This document shows positions 1-9,145 of a stretch of 64,000 nt of DNA, one piece after another. Under the pieces are notes generated by a model. The model saw nothing but the letters and a program-made list of their open reading frames with translations, did not search any database and was not told the origin of the DNA. The stretch is from the NCBI RefSeq assembly GCF_005116655.2, contig NZ_CP050698.1, positions 1,566,001-1,630,000 on the forward strand, in the 5' to 3' direction. Positions within the stretch are counted from its first letter, which is position 1, and every line of letters starts with the position of its first letter. Origin of the DNA: Desulfosediminicola flagellatus. Its GTDB lineage: Bacteria; Desulfobacterota; Desulfobulbia; Desulfobulbales; Desulfocapsaceae. The position numbers and the translations under genes are program-made.

Positions 1-397
1 GAAGCCCTTCAGACGTAAACAGATCCACAACATACCGTCGGAGGTTTTCGTTTACCTTTTCACCGTAATGTCGAACTTTGCTCCACTCTATGCTGGGTAA
101 AGCTTCAGCCTTTCTATGGGCGATTCTGGTCTGTTCTGTTTGCGGTAAAATCCATGCGATGACGCTCAATTCATCAGCCCGAACTGATTCATCCTTGAAA
201 GCGAGTGAGAATGCTTCCTGTGGTGTCCAGTAGAACTCATGTCCTATATCAGATTTCAAAAAGTCGAAGAGCGAATCTTCCGCTGAAGCTATACCAACAA
301 GAGGGAATGAAAAGGCATGTACATCTGAACCGGGTTCAATTGCGTTATTTGCGTGGTCATTCATCCATGATGTAATATGCTCTTTTATCTGATCCAT
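1..397 (-). CDS. QueG-like 4Fe-4S protein, N-terminal part (cut by window edge)
   Basis: An open frame runs from an ATG at 397 off the left edge of the window. The visible 132 residues include a run reading LPQTEQTRIAHRKAE and then YGEKVNENLRRYVVDLF. This resembles the N-terminal half of the epoxyqueuosine-reductase-like Fe-S proteins common in Deltaproteobacteria; the cobalamin and 4Fe-4S portions would lie outside the window. No clear Shine-Dalgarno precedes the ATG, but the gene starts 21 bases after the stop of the YkgJ gene on the same strand, so the two probably share a transcript. True QueG or a paralogue cannot be decided from this fragment. Confidence 0.6.
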   Translation of the reverse strand, partial: MDQIKEHITSWMNDHANNAIEPGSDVHAFSFPLVGIASAEDSLFDFLKSDIGHEFYWTPQEAFSLAFKDESVRADELSVIAWILPQTEQTRIAHRKAEALPSIEWSKVRHYGEKVNENLRRYVVDLFTSEGL

Positions 398-418
398 TTT
401 AAGGCGATTTGTAGAGGT

Positions 419-823
419 TCAGTTGGTATTTTCGCTATGTAAGAGAGTGATTGAGTTTTCTACTAATGGCTGAATGATATCCAGCAGATCTTCACGGTCA
501 AGATACGGGCAGGGCTCATTATACGGGAAATCACGGCATTGCCGTGGTCTTGCCAGATGGATAGAGCATCTTCCGCGCATTTTTTCATTGTTGAGGAAAA
601 TACATGAGCCGTCCTTGCGCACTTTAAAGGTGTTTTTCCCTTCGATATATTGTTTGCGTACCTCGCCGTCACTTATGGCAAAATGTCGTGCAATCCTGTT
701 GATATCTGTGGCATCAACATACAAGGTTGATCCTTCGAGCCTGTAACAGCAGTAGCCGGGACAGAAATTACAATAGAGTTTACTGCTGGCCAGTACATAT
801 TGGTCAGGTTGCTGGGCTGTCAT
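419..823 (-). CDS. YkgJ-family cysteine cluster protein
   Basis: The 134-aa protein has the cysteine pattern of the YkgJ / UPF0153 family, thought to bind zinc or an Fe-S cluster. It opens with CNFCPGYCC near residue 18, has an isolated Cys in the middle (GSCIF) and ends with GRCSIHLARPRQCRDFP and CPYL. Function in the family is poorly known. A GGAG motif lies 7 bases before the ATG at 823. The next gene downstream is a QueG-like Fe-S protein 21 bases away, so an operon of two Fe-S/metal proteins is likely. Family assignment is firm, role unknown. Confidence 0.85.
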   Translation of the reverse strand: MTAQQPDQYVLASSKLYCNFCPGYCCYRLEGSTLYVDATDINRIARHFAISDGEVRKQYIEGKNTFKVRKDGSCIFLNNEKMRGRCSIHLARPRQCRDFPYNEPCPYLDREDLLDIIQPLVENSITLLHSENTN

Positions 824-994
824 TATTGCGCTCCGGGGGACTGCTGTGAACCTGCCTGTTATGTATATATGTGTATAGATCAGGCCGTCAGTAATACCGG
901 TTTAGATCTATTCTGCCAATGAGTATTAACAGTATATGAGTGGAATATGTCGGGATCATATTTCGATATATCCAGAAGTATATAGTTTGCGATA

Positions 995-1765
995 TCAAAT
1001 CTTTGATATTGCAGCAGAGATGGTTTTAGAAAGTTCTTTCAGCAGATTAGAATAGAGCTTCTCGAAATCGCTCATTGAATAGCGTGCTGTGGATGAGTCA
1101 AAGCTGACACCACCGACAACCTCGGAGGTTCTAAGGTTGAATATCGGCGCGCCCATAGCGATCAGGCCTGGCAAAAATTCTTCTTTGTTTATTGAATATC
1201 CGCGTTTTTTTGTTTCTTCGAGATCCGCCAGCAGTTGCTGTTTATCTGTAATACTTGCTCCGGTAACCGGTCGCAGCTCAATTGCATCAAGCATGGTTTG
1301 CTGTTTATCTTTATCGAGAAAAGCCATGGCCGCTTTGCCCGTTGCCAGATTGTACATATCAGCATTAACGGTGAAATGAGCAAAGGCGAGGGTATCTATT
1401 GATTCGCGCCTGTAGACCAGATATATCGACTGGTTTTGAATGATCCCCACATCAATGTGAATGCCGTGCTGTTTGTGAATCTCATCAACAAAGGGCTTAA
1501 TTGTCTGTACAATCTCAGCTTTTTGCAGGAATGAGTGCGCGAGAGGGATTGTTCTCAGGCCTAGCCTGTAAAGTTTGTCTTTCGTGCCTTTTTGCAGATA
1601 ACCATGCTCGCAAAGAGCACCAACATAGCGGAGTACAGACGTTTTATTGATTTCAAGGCGTCTGGAAATTTCACTCAGGCTAAATGATGTGTCATCCGCA
1701 CAGAAAAGGTCGAGAATTCGAAGCCCTTTGTCGAGAGTTTCTGAAATGCTGCTTTTATTACTCAT
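995..1765 (-). CDS. IclR-family transcriptional regulator
   Basis: The 256-aa protein has the standard IclR layout: an N-terminal winged helix (residues about 8-65, with SLSEISRRLEINKTSVLRYVGAL as recognition region, split here only for description) and a C-terminal effector-binding domain (about 80-250). Length is normal for the family. It is the last of three minus-strand genes after the alanine symporter and asparaginase, with a 214-base gap that holds a GC-rich hairpin. The context suggests control of the amino-acid genes, an inference. A candidate operator is the perfect palindrome at 4725-4753 upstream of the symporter. Confidence 0.9.
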   Translation of the reverse strand: MSNKSSISETLDKGLRILDLFCADDTSFSLSEISRRLEINKTSVLRYVGALCEHGYLQKGTKDKLYRLGLRTIPLAHSFLQKAEIVQTIKPFVDEIHKQHGIHIDVGIIQNQSIYLVYRRESIDTLAFAHFTVNADMYNLATGKAAMAFLDKDKQQTMLDAIELRPVTGASITDKQQLLADLEETKKRGYSINKEEFLPGLIAMGAPIFNLRTSEVVGGVSFDSSTARYSMSDFEKLYSNLLKELSKTISAAISKI

Positions 1766-1881
1766 AATAAATCAGATATAGCAGATGAAGGTGGATGTGA
1801 CTGATTGTTACCGGATAGACTGCAGCTAATCAGAAACTGATGTCGTTGTCAATACGCTGCGAAAATAACGGGTTGGCAGGT

Positions 1882-1920
1882 GGGCCCGATCTGGCAAGTG
1901 TGATAGTGTGCTTCGGGCCC
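1882..1920. other. GC-rich inverted repeat between asparaginase and iclR-type gene
   Basis: GGGCCCGA at 1882-1889 is the exact complement of TCGGGCCC at 1913-1920, with a 23-base loop. There is no T-run on either side, so it is not a classical intrinsic terminator. It lies downstream of the asparaginase stop and upstream of the IclR gene on the minus strand. It could be an operator or an RNA processing hairpin. Confidence 0.4.
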
Positions 1921-1978
1921 GTCAGGTATGACTATACATAATGAGAGATGTAATCCTTCATTACGCTGGGAGGTAAAA

Positions 1979-3040
1979 CTAAAAATAGTAATGGGTTTCA
2001 GGGTGTTCCTGAATGTCACCGTTTACGGGAGTTTCGACAAGCTCTTTGACTTCCTGCATCGTAGAACCTTTAGCCAGTGCCCACATAAGTTTAGGAACAA
2101 TAGCCTCGGTATTCATATCTTTTGCATAAATGATATCTTCCCTGGGCAGGCTGCGGCCGACTTCGTAAATATCTAAGTCTACACCTTCCATCAGGCACTG
2201 TGTGGTTACAACGACCGCAACACCAGCCTCTGTTAATTCACGGACTTTTGATGCAAGATCCAGAATGCCGGATGAGACACCACCAATTCCATAACTTTCA
2301 ATAATGACCCCTTTGACCTTTGTCTTGAGATAGTCAAAAATGTCAGGGTTGAGTCCTGGAAAAAGTTTTAATACAAAGACGCTGTCTTCAATTTCGGTTG
2401 CGATATTGAGTGCTGCGGGTGTGCCCGTCGCATCGGTATCCGATCTGAAAAAGACATTGTTGGCTGCTTCATTGTAACGAATCTTGTTATGCTTAATAAC
2501 TGCAACTGATGGAAAATTGACGCTGTTAAACGCGTCATAACTTCTGGTTTTAGTTTTTATAGCTCGTGTTCCGTTTATCAGTTTTCCATCAAAGGCGATA
2601 AATACTCCGGCGAGTTCTTCGCAGGCAAACAGCAATGCATCGTTAAGATTCTGGATAGCATCAGTTGTGGCATCTATCAGAGAATATTGTGACCCTGTGA
2701 GGACTACCGGTTTGTTGAGCCCTTGTAACAGATACGTGAGTGCTGACGCGGTGTAGGCCATGGTATCAGTGCCATGGGTTATGATAAATCCGTCAAATGA
2801 GTCGTAATCATCAGCTATTGCCTGAGCAATACTAAGCCAATTCTGAGGAACCATGTTTGAGCTGTCAATATTCATGACAGTTTTTCCCTCTATATGATGC
2901 TTCCTGGCAGCAGGTTGAATACACTCTATCAGTTTCTCAACGGTGTAGTGGGGGCGAAGACCGGTTTCGGTATGATCACATACGATTGTCCCGCCAGTGG
3001 CCAGAATGAGGAGCTTACGAATTGGGGAGGTATCTTTCAT
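1979..3040 (-). CDS. L-asparaginase (AnsA/AnsB family)
   Basis: This enzyme hydrolyses L-asparagine to aspartate and ammonia. The hallmark first motif LATGGTI stands near the N terminus and the second, ITHGTDTMAYTA, near residue 90; these carry the two catalytic threonines, and the Lys of the KT pair lies further on. There is no signal peptide, so the enzyme is probably cytoplasmic (type I-like). A frame start exists at 3064, but that ATG sits inside a perfect hairpin and has no usable ribosome site. The ATG at 3040 follows AAAGGA at good spacing and is preferred (353 aa). It follows an alanine/amino-acid symporter, suggesting uptake followed by deamidation. Confidence 0.88.
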   Translation of the reverse strand: MKDTSPIRKLLILATGGTIVCDHTETGLRPHYTVEKLIECIQPAARKHHIEGKTVMNIDSSNMVPQNWLSIAQAIADDYDSFDGFIITHGTDTMAYTASALTYLLQGLNKPVVLTGSQYSLIDATTDAIQNLNDALLFACEELAGVFIAFDGKLINGTRAIKTKTRSYDAFNSVNFPSVAVIKHNKIRYNEAANNVFFRSDTDATGTPAALNIATEIEDSVFVLKLFPGLNPDIFDYLKTKVKGVIIESYGIGGVSSGILDLASKVRELTEAGVAVVVTTQCLMEGVDLDIYEVGRSLPREDIIYAKDMNTEAIVPKLMWALAKGSTMQEVKELVETPVNGDIQEHPETHYYF

Positions 3041-3061
3041 TGATTCCTTTGAATGAAAGGT

Positions 3062-3098
3062 CATTCCTCAGGGCGGAATAGTTAAGCCCTGAGGAATG
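3062..3098 (-). other. 13-bp perfect intercistronic hairpin
   Basis: CATTCCTCAGGGC (3062-3074) pairs perfectly with GCCCTGAGGAATG (3086-3098), loop 11 bases. It lies just after the symporter stop codon and just before the asparaginase ribosome-binding site on the minus strand. No T-tract follows it, so it is more likely an mRNA-stabilising or attenuating hairpin between the two cistrons than a full terminator. Confidence 0.6.
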
Positions 3099-3114
3099 AG
3101 GAGCTTTCGGGCAA

Positions 3115-4593
3115 TTAATTTTTCAGGTCAACGCTGGCTTTAACTCTGTTGGCCTCGAGCTTTTCGACCCAGATGTCAGCATTTTCAATGCCAAGTTCAC
3201 GCGGGTCAAATACTGGATCAAGGCCCGCCTTTTTCTGTGCTTCGTAATCTTTCAGGGTCTTAACACCAGTGCGGGTAAGCAGAATAATGGCAATAATGTT
3301 GAGCCATGCCATCAAACCAACACCGATATCACCGAGTGCCCATACCTGACCTGCAGAGTTAATTGAACCGACAAAAACCATGATCAGCAAAACGACACGG
3401 GTAACATTAAAGACAAGTTTGTGGTTCTTAAACTTTTTGGCCAAAAAGGCAACGTTTGATTCACAGTAATAATAATATGCCATTAATGTGGTGAAGGCGA
3501 AGAAAAACAGTGCAATCGCAACGAATCCACTACCAAGACCCGGGGCAAGCGTATCAACAGCTGACTGGGTGAAGATTGGTCCAGGTGCAGCACCACTTAA
3601 GGAAGGGTTTTGGAACAGGAAACCGCCGGCACCATCAACAGTGTTGTACATTCCGGTAATAAGGATCATCAGCGCAGTTGCGGTACAGACAAACAGGGTG
3701 TCTACATATACAGAGAACGCCTGAACAAGGCCCTGCTTGGCAGGATGACTAACTTCTGCTGCAGCTGCGGCCATAGGTCCGGTACCCTGACCAGCTTCGT
3801 TTGAATAGATTCCACGCTTAACACCCCACATAATAGCCTGACCGATGATTGCGCCAAACGCTGCATCGCTGCTGAATGCGGAGGTAAAAATAAGAGAAAA
3901 CACAGAAGGAACTTTCTCTATATTGATAAGAATAATTGTCGCGGCAACAAGGATGTAGGCGATAGCCATGAATGGTACTACGACTTCAGCTACTCGTCCG
4001 ATACGTTTAACACCACCAAAAATGATCAGGGCAAGAAGGGCAACAACCACACCGCCGGAAACAGGGGCAGGGATGCCGAAGGCATTATTCATTGCAGCAG
4101 CGATGCTGTTTGCCTGAATTCCAGGAAGGAAAAAGCCCATTGCGATGATAGCTGAAATTGCAAAGGCGATTGCATACCACTTCATGCCAAGACCTTTTTC
4201 GATGTAGTATTGCGGTCCACCGCGATACTCACCATCCATCTCTTCTTTGTAAACCTGAGCAAGGGCAGACTCTATATACGCAGAACCGGCACCGAGAAAA
4301 GCGATGGTCCACATCCAGAAGACTGCGCCAGGACCACCAAAACCAATTGCCGAAGCCACACCAGCAATATTACCGGTACCGACACGACCACCAAGGGCCA
4401 TTGCAAAACTTTGCAGAGAAGATACGCCGGACTTAGAGGATTTACCATGGAACAACTGGCCAACCATATCCTTTATTAATCGAACCTGAGGGAATTTCAT
4501 CAGAATCGAAAAGTATACACCTGCGCCAAGGCAGAGAAAAACCAGTGCCTTACTCCAGATAATTCCATTTAGAAAATCAATAACCTGTCCCAT
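3115..4593 (-). CDS. Sodium:alanine symporter, AGCS family
   Basis: The 492-aa membrane protein belongs to the alanine-or-glycine:cation symporter family, which couples amino-acid uptake to Na+ (or H+). Family motifs are present: [25 protein letters not shown] split over residues about 66-90, the GxxYIESALAQVYK segment, and GIYSNEAGQGTGPMAAAAA near 265. About ten to eleven hydrophobic segments are evident. An AAGGAG box lies 8 bases before the ATG at 4593. It heads the symporter-asparaginase group. A second AGCS protein at 50784-52157 is clearly different in sequence and stands with alanine dehydrogenase, so this one may prefer another substrate. Confidence 0.9.
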   Translation of the reverse strand: MGQVIDFLNGIIWSKALVFLCLGAGVYFSILMKFPQVRLIKDMVGQLFHGKSSKSGVSSLQSFAMALGGRVGTGNIAGVASAIGFGGPGAVFWMWTIAFLGAGSAYIESALAQVYKEEMDGEYRGGPQYYIEKGLGMKWYAIAFAISAIIAMGFFLPGIQANSIAAAMNNAFGIPAPVSGGVVVALLALIIFGGVKRIGRVAEVVVPFMAIAYILVAATIILINIEKVPSVFSLIFTSAFSSDAAFGAIIGQAIMWGVKRGIYSNEAGQGTGPMAAAAAEVSHPAKQGLVQAFSVYVDTLFVCTATALMILITGMYNTVDGAGGFLFQNPSLSGAAPGPIFTQSAVDTLAPGLGSGFVAIALFFFAFTTLMAYYYYCESNVAFLAKKFKNHKLVFNVTRVVLLIMVFVGSINSAGQVWALGDIGVGLMAWLNIIAIILLTRTGVKTLKDYEAQKKAGLDPVFDPRELGIENADIWVEKLEANRVKASVDLKN

Positions 4594-4724
4594 TTATAAT
4601 TCTCCTTACTGCGTAGTTGTTTGGGTTAACTGTTTACATGTAGATGACGCTCGGGTCCTTCCGGTTACGCGTGGTATCCCGTTTGTTTCGTTCCTCTTGG
4701 GTAAGAAATGTTTATTTCACAGAC

Positions 4725-4753
4725 ACATGTGTTCCTTTCAAAGGAACACATGT
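4725..4753. promoter_or_regulatory. Perfect 13-bp palindrome, candidate operator
   Basis: ACATGTGTTCCTT (4725-4737) and AAGGAACACATGT (4741-4753) are exact inverted repeats separated by three bases. It lies 132 bases upstream of the symporter start. The TTCC...GGAA core is of the kind bound by IclR-type dimers, and an IclR regulator lies at the end of this gene group. A transcription-terminator role is less likely because the flanks lack a clear T-run. Confidence 0.5.
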
Positions 4754-5077
4754 AATTTTGAGGGGAAATTAAATCGGCATCGGAGGGATATGTCAAGGGG
4801 AAATGTGACGTGCTTTAGACAGGATGCAGAGATTAGACCAATCTGGTGGTGAATGAGAATCGGGTTGTTCGTATTTCTCTACTCCAAAGAAGGAAAGGTT
4901 ATACGATTAGATTTGAGCTGATAGATTATGTGATTATACGTGATTATCAGTGTTTAGAGGTGGTTTTGGCTGGTTCCCACTTAAGGAGGTTTAGGAGTAG
5001 GCTGAGTGCAGGTTCTGAGAGTTACCCGAGATTGAAAGTTTTTAGATGAAAACACCACTGGGTGGTAGCGAAATTTG

Positions 5078-5106
5078 TTGACACTAACTTTTCGATAGTT
5101 TAGGTT
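5078..5106 (+). promoter_or_regulatory. Candidate sigma-70 promoter of fbpABC
   Basis: TTGACA at 5078-5083 is a perfect -35 box. Seventeen bases later TAGGTT (5101-5106) could serve as a weak -10. It is about 165 bases upstream of the fbpA start at 5273. I see no convincing Fur box. Confidence 0.4.
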
Positions 5107-5272
5107 TGCCGAAAATTAATTGGTTGCTCTAAGTGAGTACGAAGAGCATTATATTATTATGAGTTTAAAACTTGTTTCCAGCTGTAAGCTATCACTTCAC
5201 ATCAAGATGACGATCTTGAACAAGGTGGCGAGTTTTAGATTGAAAACGAACAAAAGATCAGGAGAAGAGAAA

Positions 5273-6277
5273 ATGTTGTCACGAATGTTAGCCGCCCTTA
5301 TGTTGGTTCTTATCAGCCTTCCTGCATATGTTTCAGCAGCAGGTAATGAAATTATTGTATATTCAGCACGTAATGAACATCTTATTAAGCCTCTTTTTGA
5401 AATGTACACCAAGAAAACCGGTGTGCAGGTTAAGTACATAACAGGAAAGGCCGGAGCCTTGCTCGAACGGTTGAAGGCTGAAGGTGCCAATACACCTGCA
5501 GATGTATTTATCACTGTAGATGCAGGTAACCTCTGGCAGGCTGCAGAGGCCGGTGTACTTCAGCCGCTTACTTCTGAAATACTTGAGGCAAATGTACCTG
5601 CGAACCTTCAGGACCCGAACAACACCTGGTTTGGTTTATCAGTACGCGCTCGAACCATCGTCTACAATACCACCTCCGGTGCTGATAAAAAGCTTTCAAC
5701 CTATGAAGATCTTGCTGCTGATAACTGGAAGGGGCGCCTCGCTCTCCGCACCTCTAAAAAAGTGTATAATCAATCGCTGGTAGCATCTCTCATTGCAGAG
5801 CATGGAGCAGAAAAGGCAGAGCAGATTGTTAAAGGCTGGGTAAATAACCTCGCTGCAGATCCTTTTAGTAATGACACCAAAGCACTTGAAGCAGTCGCTG
5901 CAGGAATCGCTGATGCGACAGTTGTAAACACCTATTACTTTGGTCGTCTCATGAAAAAGCAGCCTGACCTTCCTCTTGCGATTTTTTGGCCGAATCAGGA
6001 GACCAACGGTGTGCATATGAATGTCAGTGGTGCAGGTGTTACCACCCATGCTAAAAATAAGGATGCTGCGGTAAAACTGATTGAGTGGCTCTCGGGTGAA
6101 GAGGCACAGGCTCAGTTTGCCGGTCTCAATATGGAGTATCCTGTGAACACGAACGTTGACGTTGACCCAATTGTAGAAAAATGGGGAACATTCACCGGCA
6201 ACCCAATGAATGTCGCTAAATATGGCGAACTTCAGGGTGAGGCGATAAAACTTATGGATCGTGCAAGCTATAAGTAA
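5273..6277 (+). CDS. fbpA: Fe(III) ABC transporter, periplasmic binding protein
   Basis: The product captures ferric iron in the periplasm and passes it to the FbpB permease. The ATG at 5273, after AGGAGAAG, gives a 334-aa precursor with a clear Sec signal peptide (MLSRMLAALMLVLISL...SAAG). The mature protein begins with EIIVYSARNEHLIKPLF, the signature of the FbpA/FutA family, and has the paired tyrosines in VVNTYYFGRL that supply iron ligands. Any longer frame upstream would bury the signal peptide, so it is rejected. It is the first gene of a tight three-gene operon; fbpB begins 9 bases after its stop. Confidence 0.92.
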   Translation: MLSRMLAALMLVLISLPAYVSAAGNEIIVYSARNEHLIKPLFEMYTKKTGVQVKYITGKAGALLERLKAEGANTPADVFITVDAGNLWQAAEAGVLQPLTSEILEANVPANLQDPNNTWFGLSVRARTIVYNTTSGADKKLSTYEDLAADNWKGRLALRTSKKVYNQSLVASLIAEHGAEKAEQIVKGWVNNLAADPFSNDTKALEAVAAGIADATVVNTYYFGRLMKKQPDLPLAIFWPNQETNGVHMNVSGAGVTTHAKNKDAAVKLIEWLSGEEAQAQFAGLNMEYPVNTNVDVDPIVEKWGTFTGNPMNVAKYGELQGEAIKLMDRASYK

Positions 6278-6286
6278 TTGACTCTC

Positions 6287-7918
6287 ATGCGAAAACACCT
6301 CAAATCGCTATCTATCCGGCTGGATGCCTGGCAGCTGTCAGCGCTAATTCTGGCTGGATTGGTAGCGGTTCCTATCGGGATTATATTTTCCTCAGTATTT
6401 CGGCCGGAAAGAGAAATCTGGAATCACCTGGCCGATACTGTTCTTTCTTCGCTGCTGCTCAACACCTTCTGGTTGAGCAGCGGCGTTCTTGTGTGTACCG
6501 CTTTACTCGGGGTTTCTCTGGGGTGGCTGACTGGTGCCTGTAATTTCCCCGGTCGATCATTTTTTTCCTGGGCCCTGACTTTACCTATGGCGATTCCCGC
6601 CTATGTAATGGCGTTTATATTTGTCGGGGTTATGGATTTTACCGGCCCTGTTCAGTCCGCCATGCGCACTTTACCAGGTCTTGAACGTACTATAATCGAA
6701 GTGCGATCTACGCCATTTGTGGTACTGGTAATAAGCCTTACGCTCTATCCGTATGTGTATCTGCTCAGCCGTTCTGCATTTCTCAGCCAGGGACGAGTGC
6801 TTATGGAAGCGGCCCGTACATTGGGTGTCGGCCCGTGGGTTGCATTTTGGCGGGTGGCTTTGCCTATGGCCCGCCCATGGATTGTCAGCGGGCTGGCGCT
6901 TGTTCTCATGGAGACGCTGGCGGACTTTGGAGCAGTTTCTATTTTTAACTACGATACCTTTACTACTGCGATCTACAAAGCATGGTTCGGGTTCTTTTCA
7001 TTACAGGCTGCTGCCCAGCTCTCTTCAATACTCGTCATATTCGCTTTGGTTCTTGTTCTGGTCGAAGCAATGTATCGCTCAAAGATGCGATATTATGCCA
7101 ATGCCAGAAGCGGCAGTGTCCATTCTCGAATAGTGCTCTCTGGTGGAAAGGGGCTGGCAGCCACACTTTTTTGTTCATTAATTGTGCTTGTCGCCTTTGT
7201 TCTGCCAGTTACCCAACTTGCACTTTGGGTGGTTGAAGCCGCACAGGATAGTGCCTTACCGGATTACATGGCACAAACATGGCAAACGTTATTTTTAGGT
7301 GGTGGTGCAGCTATTCTTACCTGTATCTGCGCTGTATTACTTAGTTATGCAAAGCGCAGAAAGCCTGGCAAGCTGAACGTATTGCTCTGTAAAATATCGA
7401 CAGTCGGTTATGCGCTTCCCGGAACTGTTCTTGCTGTAGGCATCTTTCTACCTATTGCCTGGTTTGATAATCAGCTGCAGGGGATATTACACACAGTGTT
7501 CAATATCGATTCAGGGCCATTGTTGCAGGGCACTGTTATCGTAATGCTTATGGCGTATATGGTGCGATTTCAGGCAGCAGGGTTTGGAGCCATTGATAGC
7601 GGCATGCAGGCGATCAGTCCAAGTCTTGATGAGGCTGCGGCGATTATGGGGGTTAAAGGTGCAAAACTTGTCTGGATCATTCACCGACCACTTTTAAAGA
7701 AAGGCCTCTTAACTGCATTCATTCTGGTGATGGTTGATGTCGTAAAAGAAATGCCGATCACCCTGATGACACGACCCTTTGGCTGGGATACGCTGGCTGT
7801 GAAAATCTATGAACTTACAAGTGAAGGGGAGTGGGAGCGTGCAGCATTGCCCGGACTTTATCTGGTGATGGCATCAATCATTCCTGTAGTGCTGCTGATT
7901 CGGCAGACGGAGAAATAG
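6287..7918 (+). CDS. fbpB: Fe(III) ABC transporter, fused permease
   Basis: This inner-membrane protein is the two-domain permease of the ferric importer. About twelve hydrophobic segments fall into two halves, each with the EAA loop that touches the ATPase (EAARTLGVGPWVAFWRVALP near residue 180, and DEAAAIMGVKGAKLVW near 450). The 543-aa length from the ATG at 6287 is normal for FbpB/HitB proteins, which are internal duplications. A TTG at 6278 in the same frame is possible but lacks support. The ATPase gene starts three bases after the stop, so expression is coupled. Confidence 0.9.
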   Translation: MRKHLKSLSIRLDAWQLSALILAGLVAVPIGIIFSSVFRPEREIWNHLADTVLSSLLLNTFWLSSGVLVCTALLGVSLGWLTGACNFPGRSFFSWALTLPMAIPAYVMAFIFVGVMDFTGPVQSAMRTLPGLERTIIEVRSTPFVVLVISLTLYPYVYLLSRSAFLSQGRVLMEAARTLGVGPWVAFWRVALPMARPWIVSGLALVLMETLADFGAVSIFNYDTFTTAIYKAWFGFFSLQAAAQLSSILVIFALVLVLVEAMYRSKMRYYANARSGSVHSRIVLSGGKGLAATLFCSLIVLVAFVLPVTQLALWVVEAAQDSALPDYMAQTWQTLFLGGGAAILTCICAVLLSYAKRRKPGKLNVLLCKISTVGYALPGTVLAVGIFLPIAWFDNQLQGILHTVFNIDSGPLLQGTVIVMLMAYMVRFQAAGFGAIDSGMQAISPSLDEAAAIMGVKGAKLVWIIHRPLLKKGLLTAFILVMVDVVKEMPITLMTRPFGWDTLAVKIYELTSEGEWERAALPGLYLVMASIIPVVLLIRQTEK

Positions 7919-7920
7919 AA

Positions 7921-8991
7921 ATGGAAAAGCAACAGAAAACACCGCTTCTGCAGGTAGATACTGTATGTAAATCATATGGTGATAATCAGGTTGCCTATGA
8001 TGTGAGTTTTGTATTGGAAAAGGGTGAGATAGGCTGCCTGCTTGGCCCCAGTGGTTGTGGCAAAACAACACTTTTACGAGTCGTAGCCGGTTTTGAGCAT
8101 ATTCAGAGTGGCAGCGTGAGTATTGATGGTGAGCGGGTATCTGCATCGGATATAAATGTTCCGCCTGAAAAACGATCTATTGGTATGGTCTTTCAGGATT
8201 ATGCTCTTTTTCCACATCTTTCTGTGTTTGATAATGTGGCCTTTGGCATTCGATCAAAGCAGTATAGTGAAGTGAAAAAGAATGTGAAAGAATTGCTTGA
8301 TCTTGTTGGTCTTAGTGATGTTGCTGAAAAATATCCACATGAACTTTCAGGTGGACAGCAGCAGCGTGTTGCCCTGGCAAGAGCACTTGCACCTCAACCT
8401 GAACTGCTGCTGCTTGATGAACCATTTTCAAACCTCGATGCTGTTTTGAGAGACAGGCTGACAGTAGAGGTTCGCGATATTCTGAAAGAACTCGGCACTA
8501 CCGCTTTGCTTGTTACCCACAATCAGCATGAGGCGTTTTCGGTGGCAGACAGGATTGGTGTACTGTTCGAAGGCAGGATGAAGCAGTGGGACAACGCACA
8601 TGATATTTACCACAGACCTGCAAGTCTTGAAGTGGCAACATTTGTCGGTGACGGAGTTCTTGTTTCAGGAACGGTGATAGGTCCAGGGCAAGTGAAAAGC
8701 GGCCTGGGTCTTTTGCAGGGAAATCTTTCACTGCCATGTGAGTCAGGTTGTGAGGTAGATCTGCTTGTGCGACCTGAAGATGTTGTTCATGTTGAGGATG
8801 CCTACGTAAAGGGCAAAGTATTACATAAATCATTTCGTGGGCCCAACATTCTCTATCAGCTTGAATTACCTTCAGGCGAGAAATGTCAGGCGCTGGTATC
8901 CAGCCATCACAATCATGCTCTTGGTGAATTGATAGGGATTATACCGGAGGTTGATAATCTGGTTGTCTTTCCACGGAAAACCATGCTGTAA
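7921..8991 (+). CDS. fbpC: Fe(III) ABC transporter, ATP-binding protein
   Basis: This cytoplasmic ATPase drives the iron importer. Starting at the ATG at 7921 (GGAG box at 7909-7912) the 356-aa protein has Walker A GPSGCGKTT, Q-loop, the ABC signature LSGGQQQRVALARAL, Walker B LLLLDEPFSNLD and the switch His in VTHNQHEA. A C-terminal TOBE-type extension (about residues 240-356) fits the FbpC/PotA subfamily. It is the third gene of fbpABC. An in-frame extension to 7831 overlaps the permease gene and is unlikely to be used. Confidence 0.92.
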   Translation: MEKQQKTPLLQVDTVCKSYGDNQVAYDVSFVLEKGEIGCLLGPSGCGKTTLLRVVAGFEHIQSGSVSIDGERVSASDINVPPEKRSIGMVFQDYALFPHLSVFDNVAFGIRSKQYSEVKKNVKELLDLVGLSDVAEKYPHELSGGQQQRVALARALAPQPELLLLDEPFSNLDAVLRDRLTVEVRDILKELGTTALLVTHNQHEAFSVADRIGVLFEGRMKQWDNAHDIYHRPASLEVATFVGDGVLVSGTVIGPGQVKSGLGLLQGNLSLPCESGCEVDLLVRPEDVVHVEDAYVKGKVLHKSFRGPNILYQLELPSGEKCQALVSSHHNHALGELIGIIPEVDNLVVFPRKTML

Positions 8992-9145
8992 AAAAAAATA
9001 GCAGAAATCCTATTGAATAAGCTCTGCTTCTCTAACATAATGGGTTCAGATAGTAGTTGAATATGACTAAAGAAGAGTATGTTGAAATGGTCATATTTAA
9101 ACCTACACGTAATGAAGATTTGATAACCGGGATTTGAGGGGAAGC

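Larger units (their letters stand above)
4594..5272. other. Divergent intergenic region (symporter / iron transporter)
   Basis: This 680-base gap separates the minus-strand symporter from the plus-strand fbpA. It contains a perfect palindrome at 4725-4753 and a promoter-like pair at 5078-5106. Open frames in it (for example 4846-5049, and the upstream extension of fbpA from 5120) have no family resemblance and no ribosome site, and I do not regard them as genes. Confidence 0.5.

Noticed and set aside
3040..3064. Upstream ATG at 3064 as asparaginase start
   Set aside because: The codon is inside a perfect hairpin and has almost no spacing to a ribosome site, whereas 3040 has AAAGGA at good distance.
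4846..5049. 67-aa plus-strand ORF in the symporter/fbpA gap
   Set aside because: No ribosome site, no protein-like composition, and it lies in a regulatory region.
5120..5272. N-terminal extension of the FbpA frame
   Set aside because: It would place 51 residues before a clear signal peptide; the ATG at 5273 has a good ribosome-binding site.
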